From Beroe ovata (Eukaryota > Ctenophora > Nuda > Beroida > Beroidae), in assembly GCA_946803715.1 (NCBI GenBank), contig CAMPET010000239.1:24527-54043 (forward strand): DNA of 29,517 nt, written 5' to 3'. Shown here piece after piece: positions 1-10,253 of this stretch (within the stretch, counting starts at the first letter, position 1; each line of letters opens with the position of its first letter). The notes beneath the pieces are model-generated. The model was not told where the DNA came from and did no database searches. It saw only the letters and a program-made list of their open reading frames with translations. The position numbers were made by a program, and so were the translations under genes.

Positions 1-1079
1 TGGTGTTGTTGTTGTTGTTGTTGGCTGCTCGTTACTGGATCTTCTCCTTCCTGCAATAGGATATTCAAAACACACTCACACACTTTTGAGCTTTTGAGAG
101 TGTGTGTGTTTGCGTGGTTGTGTGTGTTTGCGTGCGTTGTGTCCGTGTGTGCTAAGTGCTTGTGTGTGTGGCTGTGTCTGTGCATGTCTGTGTTCTCACC
201 TGTTGTATTTGAGGGAGTTTGTCACCAGATGACGACATCACATATCCCTCACCCTCCTAAAATGAAGTCATTGATAAATATACAAATTCCTGAACTGAAA
301 ACCCATGATTAAGCCATGAATCAACAACTCGATATAACGAACAGATACACTGCACTAAGATACCGGTTTTCAATGATCTAATTAATGGCTATAATTAGGA
401 GTTCGACTGTGATTTGCTGCCGGATTGTCACCGTTACCAACAAGTGAACATGCAGACCAGGGTGGTGTCAATATAGTGTCAATACTGGGAGAAAACACTT
501 ACGAACACGCACACAACTGTTTACAAACAGTCATTACCTCCCACCCTCTCTATTATAATAGAGAGACATGCTGCCCTCAGGGCTGGCTCTCGGCCAACTA
601 CTGCCACTAACTGCACACAAATCCCATGTACAGTACACAGTACTCCAGCCTGTAGTTACTGCACAGTACTCACTGTACACTAAACACTGTACACACAACA
701 TTATACACTGTACATTGTACGGCGTACGCTGTACACTGTTATATACTTCATTATGTAACAAGACAGCAGTGAATAGCAGGCGGAGAATAAAATAAATTAT
801 TACCATTATATTTAAACTCTGTAGAAATTCTAGCTAAATGGAGTGAAACTGGCAAAAGAATTACAAGAATAAAGTATTGACAGTTCTATCTATATGCTAC
901 AACAAAAAAGTATCCCCCATCTATACAGTACACAATACAAGTTAAAACCAGAATTCAATATTCTTTGAGTCTCAATTCAAATAACACTTCAATTCATTGT
1001 TCGGAGAAATGTGTGATAAGGGCAGAATGAACTTGAGCAATCACTGACTCAGCACCTATTTCATGTGAGTCTCATATCA
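1..1079. other. Intergenic, no gene recognised
   Basis: I see no coding exon here. The left edge is a TTG/TGT run (about 5-25). A TG-rich microsatellite occupies about 94-190; the short open frames over it are low-complexity V/C repeats. Positions 625-740 hold many copies of GTACA/TGTAC-type words (CTGTACACT, GTACAGTACAC), giving several small overlapping palindromes. The rest is AT-rich. It lies downstream of the minus-strand kinase gene and may include its 3' UTR. Confidence 0.6.
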
Positions 1080-1184
1080 CATGATCTCAGTTATCTGATC
1101 TCGTGACCACGTCTCATGATCTCAGTTATCTGATCTCTTGACCACGTCTCATGATCTCAGTTATCTGATCTCTTGACCACGTCT
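1080..1184. repeat. 35-base tandem repeat, three copies, carrying the kinase stop codon
   Basis: Three head-to-tail 35-base units lie at 1080-1114, 1115-1149 and 1150-1184. They are identical apart from one base (CTCGTG against CTCTTG). Read on the minus strand, each unit encodes VVKRSDN followed by TGA. The unit nearest the kinase gene supplies that gene's last codons and its stop; the other two are extra copies in the 3' UTR. This indicates a local triplication of the gene's 3' end. Confidence 0.9.
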
Positions 1185-2770
1185 CTGTACCATTGGATTA
1201 TCTGATCCTCACTACAGACTCTATCCTTGGCGATGAATCTGTGTTTCATGATATATGATCGACCCTGTTTTAACTTTGGGTACAGTCTCAGACTGGGCTG
1301 CTTCTCCAGACAGCAGGCAATAAAACTCGCTAAATCTTCATCGTATCTGGGAATTATCAATCATATCAATTACATCTACCATATCAAGTAATTGACCACC
1401 ATTGGCAGTTGCCACGTGAGACTAGCTTGTTCACCATCATGATGTGAAATATAAAGAACTACTGACCCTGAATGAGAAGGTAAAAGTTGTGGTGATGGTT
1501 CCTTCAGAATCTTCTCCATTAAACTCCACTGAGTTTTTGAGCTCTCCACGACAAACGGGTGCTCAGTTGTGGCGAGCTCTAAAACAGAGACCCCTGTGGC
1601 AAACAATGTATCAGGATATGTATCGGCGATTGTTCATATAATATCAGCCGAGGGGAGGGGTCTTATGACGCTCTTATTACGAGGAAGGCGTGATTACCTA
1701 AGCTCCAAACATCGGCTGTGCAGTCGAATGCTCGTTTCCCTGCCGATGTCTCATCCAAATCGATCCGCTCGGGAGCAGCATAGCAGTTTGTAATCGTGGG
1801 ATCACTGGGGAGCAAGTGTGAGTCTACACTCAACAGGGAAAGCAGTTACACCCAATATATATGGGCACTTTGTACCGTAAATACCGTTTAAAGTAACTAC
1901 CTGAATGAATAAGAATCGTAGAGGAACCCAGATCCACCAAAATCGGACAGTTTAATCTTGCCATCTGAGCTCAGCAGTATGTTGGCTGGCGGAATAGAGT
2001 TATATGATAAGTCTCACTAAAATTATTTAATATTTGGGAGGTTCCAAACATGGGCAGTATCCAAGAAGCCTGACCACGTCACTGCGCAAAATATTGCGCA
2101 AAGTGTCAAATGCTGCGCGTAAAGTATGATATATATACTGCCCCTACCTGGTTTAATATCACGATGGATAGTTTTGTGCTGCTTTAAATAGCAGAGCACC
2201 TCTGAGAGACTGTAACAGAGCTTGCAGATGACTTTAGTTGGGATTGTGCAATGTATCTTAACACAGTGGTGAAGTATCTTACGAAAGCAAGTCTCCATTA
2301 CCTCCATGCAGATGAACGCCTCACCACACATCTCAAAATAGCCATAGAGAGTGACGATGTTATGGTGACCCCGTAGCTTTCTGAGATGTTCTATGTCCCG
2401 AGTAACTTTAGTTTTGGATGTAAGTTCGTCAGGTTGTCCGATACGTGTCCTCTTTAGAGCCATGATAGTCCCTGCATTGTTATGTCATGATATGTAATTC
2501 ATGTCATGTCATGAATAGTTCAGTTGCAGCAAATGTCAGCATCAAACCTGATTTCAGATGCTTGTAACATTCTACGACACTATTTCCCCCTGAACCAAGG
2601 CAGGAAGGATTTTGAGCTTGGAAATGTTCCATGGAAACATTTTTATACACAGCCTCATCAATTTTGAGAGAATTGAGCTCTTTCTTGTCAGAATAACTTT
2701 TCTCATTGTGAATCTTTTCATATATCTGAGTTAAACCATTATTTCTAGCCTTCAATCCTAATTTATTCAT
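1157..2770 (-). CDS. Dual-specificity MAP kinase kinase (MKK3/6-MKK4-MKK7 class), 6 exons, 351 aa
   Basis: Exons on the minus strand are 2770-2548, 2471-2148, 1985-1901, 1804-1698, 1593-1467 and 1346-1157; together they give 1056 bases in one frame. The product should phosphorylate the activation loop of a stress MAP kinase (p38 or JNK type) in the cytoplasm. Visible motifs are the P-loop GSGGNSVV (59-66), the ATP lysine in MALK (K81), HRDIKPAN (catalytic D179), DFG (197-199), the activation-loop serines in DSYSFS (S207, S211, spaced as in MKKs) and AAPER before the conserved DVWSLG. The stretch after the P-loop (VVECYKHLKSGTIMALKR) resembles MKK3/6, while the end (IIQWYRDVV) resembles MKK7, so the subfamily is left open. 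The third P-loop glycine is replaced (GxGxxS). ATG 2770 has an in-frame TAA just upstream. The C-terminus runs into a 35-base tandem repeat. Confidence 0.88.
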
Positions 2771-2902
2771 ACCTTACCAACATCATCAGCTACCTGAAAA
2801 GTTAAGATTCAGAACCCTCCTCAAATTAATCTTGAAAATGGAAAATGGGTGCTCAATAATTAACACAATAAAACAAAAAGAATTTTGCGGTCAAAATTAA
2901 AT

Positions 2903-3361
2903 TCAGGTCATTGCAACTGATGATTCAATTCTGGATTGAAGTTCTGAAACTTCATCTTTGTGTTGAGTAGTCATTAAATTCAGCTGCATTGGATAAATTG
3001 GTTTAGATGGGAGATGATAGCTTCCAAGTCCACCGGCAGCATCTGACTCTTGCTGTGAATACTGAGGTTCAGATAAAAGCTTCAGGCGTTTTTTGTGTGG
3101 TTTAGAATGTTCATGCTTCTCCAAGTCCTTGATATTCATGAAATATCTGTCACAAGGCAAACAAAAGTTTTCTCCTTTTCCAACTTTGTTCACATCCTTT
3201 GTCACCAATTGTTTAACTAAATTGGGAGAAGCCTTTATAATTGTGGAGGAAATTTGATCAATATCAGTTGCACGTCTTTTTGTCCTGCAAGCCTTTCTTT
3301 GATCTAAGACTCTGTGATGATGCCGCTTTTTAGCATATTTGCCATTTCCCATGACGGACAC
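2903..3361 (-). CDS. ZNF593: ZNF593/Bud20-like C2H2 zinc finger protein (60S ribosome biogenesis)
   Basis: This is one uninterrupted exon of 152 codons. The N-terminus is very basic (GNGKYAKKRHHHRV, then RTKRRATDIDQI), followed by one JAZ-type finger: CLPC, 12 residues, then HEHSKPH. After it comes KKRLKLLSEPQYSQQESDAA and a GLGSY motif, the order seen in ZNF593 and yeast Bud20, which is a shuttling factor of pre-60S particles. ATG 3352 (MGNGKYAKK) gives the usual family N-terminus, so it may be the true start rather than ATG 3361. The C-terminal ~30 residues are not conserved. The gene lies 132 bases upstream of the MAP2K on the same strand, too far apart to assume joint transcription. The family call is firm; function is inferred from family members. 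Confidence 0.88.
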   Translation of the reverse strand: MSVMGNGKYAKKRHHHRVLDQRKACRTKRRATDIDQISSTIIKASPNLVKQLVTKDVNKVGKGENFCLPCDRYFMNIKDLEKHEHSKPHKKRLKLLSEPQYSQQESDAAGGLGSYHLPSKPIYPMQLNLMTTQHKDEVSELQSRIESSVAMT

Positions 3362-3479
3362 TAAAGAAATACTGTTGATAAATTTGAATATCTTATAACA
3401 TATTCAATTCATACGAACTTATCGTTCCAATCCTGTACAAATAGGAGTTGTATCAGGAAACTTCACAATGGTTCTAAGT

Positions 3480-3541
3480 GTTTTTCCAATTTAATGAGAT
3501 CATGACCAAGTACTTGGTCACGATCTCATTAAATTGAAAAA
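3480..3541. repeat. Near-perfect 60-base palindrome with no loop
   Basis: The two arms (3481-3511 and 3512-3541) are reverse complements apart from one A-C mismatch and one bulged C. The centre is CCAAGTACTTGG. The outer ends are T5 and A5. There is no spacer between the arms, so it could extrude as a cruciform. It is non-coding, about 120 bases upstream of the ZNF593-like gene. Confidence 0.9.
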
Positions 3542-4593
3542 TGCCTCTTCATCCTAAGCCGAGATCAGTGCGTGTATGATGTTTGTTCCCTTGGCTGTTG
3601 TACATCAGGGTGTACAATGTGTGTGTATGCTAGTGTGCGAGTGTGTGTAACATTAATCTTGCAGTGAAGGATATAAATAGAATTACTTCAGTTCTAAGTG
3701 CAGTGCTTATGGAGCAAGTTCATTTTAACTTATACCTCGCAATGTGGCATAAAATACCAAATCAGTTGAATGAATAATAGAAAATTTGAAAGTGTCATCA
3801 TTCCCTTCATGACACCCAGATTAAGAACTTGCTAGTGATAAATCAAACTTAGTATACTAAGTATGAAAAGAATGAGATAGTGACATGAAAGAAGATCAAA
3901 TGCAATAAAAAGTACTGAGATATAAACAATCAATGCTATATTATATTATAGATATAAGAAATATTGATTCAAGCGATATAACAGATATAATATCATTTTA
4001 ATGTCAAATAATATCAAATATGATCAACAAAATATTGAAAATTATTTCTTCACAAAATGAAAGAAACTCAAATTAAGTGCGCGGCGCGTCGCGCAAAAAG
4101 AGTCTATTCAAAGGCTAGCACACATTTATTTTTATTTCAAATTTAAATCAATGGGAGCATCTCAAATTTATAATCATGCCAATAAGGCTTTCACAATGTA
4201 CGTCCGCCGGCGCCGCGCCGCGCGCGTTGAACTGTGAGTTGTAGTTATATAAATTTTTAACAAAATGCAATGAGCAGCTGAAACGTTTGATCGCGCGGCG
4301 CGGCGATTGCCGCTTGTGCATGCGTTTATACTCGGCTTGAATACATTAGTCAATTTATCATGACTGACATGACAACACGTTTCAAAAATGTAGATTCGCC
4401 GCGCAATCGCGCATTTTTGATGGTTTCTTAGATTCCCAAATCTGAAATTACTTGAAATGTGACTCATGTCATTTATGGACCTTGATTGATTGATCAGCCT
4501 ATTATAATATTGAGGCGTTATAGTTTTATGAAATGCTACAATCATCATTTATTTATTATCATCAGATTATTCATTTATCATCATCAGATATTA
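3542..4593. other. Intergenic region with GCGC-rich islands in AT-rich DNA
   Basis: No gene is recognised. A TG-rich stretch lies at about 3610-3650. Between 4078 and 4412 there are four short blocks of almost pure G/C with CpG in most steps (near 4079-4095, 4200-4228, 4290-4315 and 4395-4412), surrounded by DNA that is mostly A/T. A 124-codon open frame on the minus strand (4174-4548) spans these blocks, but its arginine/alanine-rich composition reflects the GC blocks and it shows no domain. The region separates the minus-strand ZNF593-like gene from the plus-strand LRR gene, so part may be a shared promoter area. Confidence 0.5.
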
Positions 4594-5155
4594 TATATTA
4601 TATATTATATTATTATATTAAATCATCTCAATGTAGTATAGTCTTTTGATATAAACAGTGGTGGTAATACCATTCATTACATTTTAATTTATCTAATTTA
4701 TTTGTCCCACAGTAGAGGCTGGAAGTTGATCGTATGGACTATGGTTCAATCACTTGAGGTTTTAGCCTTGAATACTCTAGTGAGGGATATATTATCCATG
4801 ACAGCAATTAATGATGGAAGTTCAAGAGGTGATAAATGTAAACAGCTTTCAATGAACTATGGATCATCATTGCCTCATGTTATTGGGAATCAAGTGAGTC
4901 ACTTCTCATTTCTCACCTTAATGTATTCTGTATTGAAATTTTGAATCACGCCAGTTTCTTAAGTTATTTACACTTGACTGAATTTTGCCTACTCAGATTG
5001 TTACACAACTTTGTACTCTATCTCCAAAGCATGTTTCTGGGATGACGCTCTTACCCCTCTTTCATGATGGAACCAGAGAAATTGCTCTCTGCAATTTAAG
5101 TGCAGTAGACAACAGATTTATTCAAGAGCTGTTTCAGAGGTAGTGATTATTATTC
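4594..5155 (+). repeat. First copy of a 562-base direct duplication with two LRR-gene exons
   Basis: This block matches 5188-5749 at an offset of 594, with only two substitutions that I could find (near 4654 and 4730). It contains copies of exons 1 and 2 of the LRR gene (4741-4893 and 4997-5139) with their splice sites and the AT-rich sequence upstream. It ends exactly before a single n (5156), followed by 31 unrelated bases. Two nearly identical blocks joined at an n suggest that two haplotypes were placed in tandem by the assembler; a real recent duplication is the alternative. Confidence 0.9.
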
Positions 5156-5187
5156 NGTGCAGCACGCCCACTTGACGGGCGTTCTAG

Positions 5188-5749
5188 TATATTATATATT
5201 ATATTATTATATTAAATCATCTCAATGTAGTATAGTCTTTTGATATAAACAGTGGTGGTTATACCATTCATTACATTTTAATTTATCTAATTTATTTGTC
5301 CCACAGTAGAGGCTGGAAGTTGGTCGTATGGACTATGGTTCAATCACTTGAGGTTTTAGCCTTGAATACTCTAGTGAGGGATATATTATCCATGACAGCA
5401 ATTAATGATGGAAGTTCAAGAGGTGATAAATGTAAACAGCTTTCAATGAACTATGGATCATCATTGCCTCATGTTATTGGGAATCAAGTGAGTCACTTCT
5501 CATTTCTCACCTTAATGTATTCTGTATTGAAATTTTGAATCACGCCAGTTTCTTAAGTTATTTACACTTGACTGAATTTTGCCTACTCAGATTGTTACAC
5601 AACTTTGTACTCTATCTCCAAAGCATGTTTCTGGGATGACGCTCTTACCCCTCTTTCATGATGGAACCAGAGAAATTGCTCTCTGCAATTTAAGTGCAGT
5701 AGACAACAGATTTATTCAAGAGCTGTTTCAGAGGTAGTGATTATTATTC
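5188..5749 (+). repeat. Second copy of the direct duplication (used in the LRR gene model)
   Basis: It is nearly identical to 4594-5155. This copy runs directly into the rest of the LRR gene, so its exons (5335-5487 and 5591-5733) were used for the model. The 31 bases between the copies (5157-5187) hold a small inverted repeat, CGCCC/GGGCG, and match nothing else nearby. Confidence 0.9.
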
Positions 5750-8700
5750 AGTTAGCCTGGACAAGCACTGTCATGGCTATGTTTTGGTATTTTTGTTCTC
5801 AAGGCACAGCTGTGCATTCATTTAAGTATATGTGCCACTATAATCTAAAAGTTTATTATTATTATTAAAAGCTTCAATGTTTCTTAAATTATCAATTTTT
5901 CAAGTAGACAACTAACAGCATTTTTTTCAGGTGCAATAGTGTTTCAAAATTATATTTTGAAAATGTAGACATGACATTTAAATTTGTTCCTGAGTGTGTG
6001 TTGCCATGTGCAGATCAGCTAACCAATCTTGCATTTCCATCTTGTCCATCTATCTCAGACACTGATGTTAAAGTGAGTAGATGCATCACCCCAGCTCTGT
6101 GCATTCCAGCTATCAAGCATTATGTACAAATCTAAGTTGAATTTTTTACAGCTTATACTGGAAAGCTGTTCAAATCTTGAAGATGTTAACTTGTTTGGCT
6201 CCTTTATATCAGACAGAGCATTCAACAGACTTGGAATGAAGACAATTCAATGTAATGAATGTGGAAACAAAAGACACAAGTACCCCAGACTATCAAGTTT
6301 ATAATAGAAATCGGAACATTTGGCATCAGTCTCTTTCTATATATTCTCTTCATCATTTGACCTTAATTTGCAGAGTTAAATCTTGGAGGTTGTGTGAATA
6401 TCACAACCAGAGCTGTGAAAGATTTAGTGGAGTTTGTCGGGCCGTCAATGAGGAAGTTGTATCTGAATCAGTGTACTAATGTGTATGCTTCTGCATTGTG
6501 GTATCTCTGTGGAAGATTCAAAGGTCAGATGTTGTAGTTTACAATAATACTGTTGTTTACAATGCTAGCAATACCCATTACCATGTAACTTTTCCATTCC
6601 AGGAAAAGAAGAGCTTATCAAGGGAAGTTTTACTCCAAACAAAGCTCTTGTGTGCAGCTGTCATGAGCTAATCCCAAACCACAACTCAGTTATATCCAAT
6701 AGAAGAGATTTACCCGGCAGTTCATTCACCTCATCCAGCTGCTGCCAAAATGATAATATGAATCACGGCAACTACTATCCACCTTTTTCAGACAAGAATG
6801 ATGGAATATTTTTTGAAACTCACGGTCCTTCTGCTGGTTCTTCCTCAGACGTCTCCCTAGAATATCAATTAGAAGCAACCAAAGAAGTTTCTGAGCAATA
6901 TATTTCATTCCTCAAATCCTTCTTACTTCACACGACAAACAGTGACGAAAGTATACAAGATTTAGAAGTGATGAGATTTGAACCTGAAGCTTTCATCAAC
7001 CTACACCCCGATGAATCAGCTTCTATATCAGACTTATCCTTTCAATTGAACAGCATCAAGGACTTAATCAGCAACTCACAGCACTATCTGTTAAATATCA
7101 TAAATCAGAGTCATAATATCGACGACACAAGTAACCATTCACAGTTTGAACACTTGTCGAAAACACTGATATCGAAAATTGACACGACTTGCAAAATAGC
7201 CCTTGATTTGTTATCATTACACTCTTTCAACCCTGAATCCCCTATCCTCTATAGCGAAACTTTACACGAGGACATATGTGCTTTTTGTAACGACATCTTG
7301 CATCTCTCAGCTGTTCTGGAAAAAGTGGTCTCGGAAATAGACGTCAATAAGAACCTCAGACTGCAACTTTTTCATAATTCCATCGAGTTGGCACAATTGC
7401 GACGGCTACAGTCTAAGCAGAAAGTTGAGTTGAAAATTATGGAATTAGAAATTCTGGAGATTCAATCGTCAGTGCACCCAACATCTTCTCTTGCGGAAGA
7501 TAGAACACAACAGTTATCAGCATCAGCTGAAACCGCACCTGATATTGTGCCTAACCTGCTCTCATCCCTCGCTATTGATAACATCAGCAGTTGTCCTAGG
7601 AGAGAATTGGATGAGGGTTCTGTTGTTCTAGCATTTGAAGAATCGGCTCAGTCAAATATAACACCAAGTTTTGCAGATGCAAATCTCAACTGTGACATCC
7701 TAGACTACGATATGATCGATGACAATTGTCCAGAACTAGAAAATCTGCTTATCTTGGAATCCAACATGCTCCTTCATAATTCTAGATACTCTCATTGCCC
7801 CTCCTGTTGTCCATACGCATATACCCCTCGATTAGAGGAGCTTGATATATCAGATATAAAATATCAGTCTGAAGAACTTGCGAGAGTTCTACTCAAGGGT
7901 TTTGCTACAGTCAATCAGGGATTGAAACTTCTCAATGTTTCCTGGGCTTGCGTTGACAATGAAACGGTAAACATAATCTTCTGTTAACTTTAAAGTTCAT
8001 ATAAGTGGCATATTACCATTATCTCATTACGTCTGAACTCTGAATTGAATTGTATTTTCAGATGGAGTTCATTGCGGAACAATGTAAAGACCTTGAGTGT
8101 CTGAGTGTGCAACAGTGCACTCAGCTTTGTACTCCAATTCTTGAGAGTTTCAGAGAACATAACATCCAGTGAGTCCCAAGTGTCTCAGTTCTTTCACAAC
8201 ATGACAATTAGTTCAGCTTACACTCACATTGAATTGTAACACTCCCCCCGGATGGAGGGCATTTTTCCGCACAGAGGGTTAACTGAGGCCCATCTGCGAG
8301 CAATTCTACCATAGTAGAATCCCCTGGGCAGATCGCTACTCACATTGCACACTCAGTCAATATTATATGTCTAGTGAGTATCCAAGTGTTGCACTATTTC
8401 TCAGATCTCTCAATACTCTGGGTGTGTCTTGGATCCACGACTCTGACATTCTGAGCTTGGTGAACCTGGAAACAGCTGCAATCACCTCACTGTGCCTGGC
8501 CGAGTCTAACATCTCCGATATTGCTCTAGTTCACCTATCAAACATGGAAACCAGGGTGAGTTACTGTGTGCTACTTGTGTTTCACGCTAAGTTTATAGTT
8601 GTTCGTAGAGCAGAGGTGTGTTAGGCTCAGTAATCAGTTTTCATTTCTTGTGTATTTCACATTGCTACAACTGTTTCAGCTGAAGTTACTGAACTTGAAC

Positions 8701-9745
8701 TGGTGTGATGAAATAACGGATGTGGGGTTGTCTGTTGTTATTTCCAGACACGCTGCTAGTCTCGAAGTCCTAGCGAGTTAGTACTATTCAACAACTGAAA
8801 AACATGATCACACTCCATGAATAAAACTCATGTAGTAACCTGTCACAGACACAGACACAGACACACACACACACATACTATCATATCCCCCAGTTCGACA
8901 GTGCAGCATTGGACCTGGTACAATGACAGCTATATCCAAATGTAGTAATCTCCGAGTATTAGATATGTCAACTAATGTAGAGATCACAGGTAAGGGTATG
9001 ATAGAGCTCTTGATATCACAACAATGTTACACATGGACTCTGCAATCTGTGCGGTCACTCTCTACATTGACTCTACATATCCTCCCTCCCAATTGTAGGA
9101 CACGCTCAATCACTATTATACATGTGAATACTCCCAGAGAACTTGTGGACTCCCCTCGCGATCTCCCTGCCTCATATCCGGGAACTGGACATCAGCTGGG
9201 TCTATGGCATGACCGACGAGAAACTCACTCTACTTTTCCACCACTCCTCCTGCCTCTCAATCCTCACTATCGACGGACACAAGACAATTACTATAGCACC
9301 GTTCCGACGAATCATCACAATGCAGGTGGGAGAGTGGTGTCATTTACACAATATGTGTTCAGTGTTCAATGGAGACAGTTCTGCACAAACTGTATCCGAT
9401 GTATCAATTGTTACAGGACGGGAAACAAATACGCAGTGCTCAATACGTCCCGAAACTTCGGTAAGTATCCACCTACCTATGTCACCTACCTATGTCCACA
9501 CAGATTTATACAGCGTAACATAGTGCTACACAGTTTAACACCATGTAACACAGTGTTACATTATGTTACACCATGTTACACGCTGGTAACATCACGCACA
9601 ATTATCCAGGTTTATCAGTTTACAGTACTGCAATGATATAGACGATGATGAGCTCTGCTCTATAGTGCACGTGTGTGTTGGTACTCTCGTTGCTAAGAAC
9701 TATTACGGCGATGAAATAGACTATGATAGTGTCGTCAAACACTGA
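5335..9745 (+). CDS. Leucine-rich repeat protein with VHL-box-like N-terminus, 13 exons, 971 aa
   Basis: Exons: 5335-5487, 5591-5733, 5931-6072, 6152-6296, 6374-6523, 6603-7966, 8062-8168, 8405-8555, 8680-8776, 8894-8989, 9138-9325, 9417-9460 and 9610-9745 (2916 bases, all phases agree). Residues 1-244 and 700-971 are RNI-type LRRs of about 26 residues, for example YPRLSKLNLGGCVNIT, LKLLNLNWCDEITDVGL and IRELDISWVYGMTDEKL. Exon 6 inserts ~455 residues with no LRR, acidic and serine-rich, with a short coiled coil (LAQLRRLQSKQKVELKIMEL). SLEVLALNTL (4-13) fits the elongin-C BC-box pattern, and LPHVI (44-48) could be a CUL2 box, as in ZYG11/ZER1/LRR1 proteins. A substrate-receptor role in a ubiquitin ligase is therefore inferred, not shown. 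The exon 4 donor (GTTTAT at 6297) is weak but gives a perfect LRR junction. The first exon may begin further upstream: a good acceptor (TCCCACAG) precedes it. Confidence 0.8.
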
Positions 9746-10253
9746 CAACCCCCCCTCCCCCCGGATGAATGGTCCCGTCAGTCAGATACCGAGAGAGGGG
9801 ATGTCAGGGATCGTTCCGACTCCTCCTTAGATTCTAGATCGATTAGAGTGAGAAATGTGTGAGTGTGCGAGTGAGTGTGAGATATTATATGATTTGTTAA
9901 ACGCAGCAACCGTTTTCTATATTGTGCGAATGTGAGTTATTATTTATTTGTTATTTTGTCTTTCTTTTTTTAGAGATAAGAGAAGACATTTATTGAGTTT
10001 TTCTCTTTTCTTTTTCAGTTCTCATTATCTCACTTCTAAATTCTCAGTTCTCGAGTTCTCAAGTTTTCAATTTCTCAGAATTCAATTTCCCCATTTCGGC
10101 TACGTGTGACGAGTAACCTCTATTTACTGTCACGTAGCATATGTTATTCTCTACCTGTTGTAACACTGTCAGCCCACATAACCTTCTTTCACTCGTGTAC
10201 CTTTTTTTCCATGAACAACACTCTAATTTCGCGTACGTCATGGATGTCTGACT
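9746..10253. other. Intergenic, 3' UTR of LRR gene and upstream of Ig gene
   Basis: No coding exon is recognised. After the LRR stop codon there are poly-C runs (9750-9763), a short GTGTGAGTGTGCGAGTGAG stretch (9856-9875) and a T-rich region. Positions 10018-10080 are made of degenerate TTCTCA/TTCTCAGTTC words. No clear promoter element can be named. Confidence 0.5.

Noticed and set aside
94-312. 72-codon frame MRVCVFAWLCVF
   Set aside because: Translation of a TG microsatellite.
4174-4548. 124-codon open frame on the minus strand
   Set aside because: Arginine/alanine runs come from GCGC blocks; no domain, start context or splice context.
8990-9137. Coding continuation GKGMIELL after the exon ending 8989 in the LRR gene
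   Set aside because: Using the strong GTAAGG donor joins directly to the next LRR in correct phase; read-through enters sequence without repeats.
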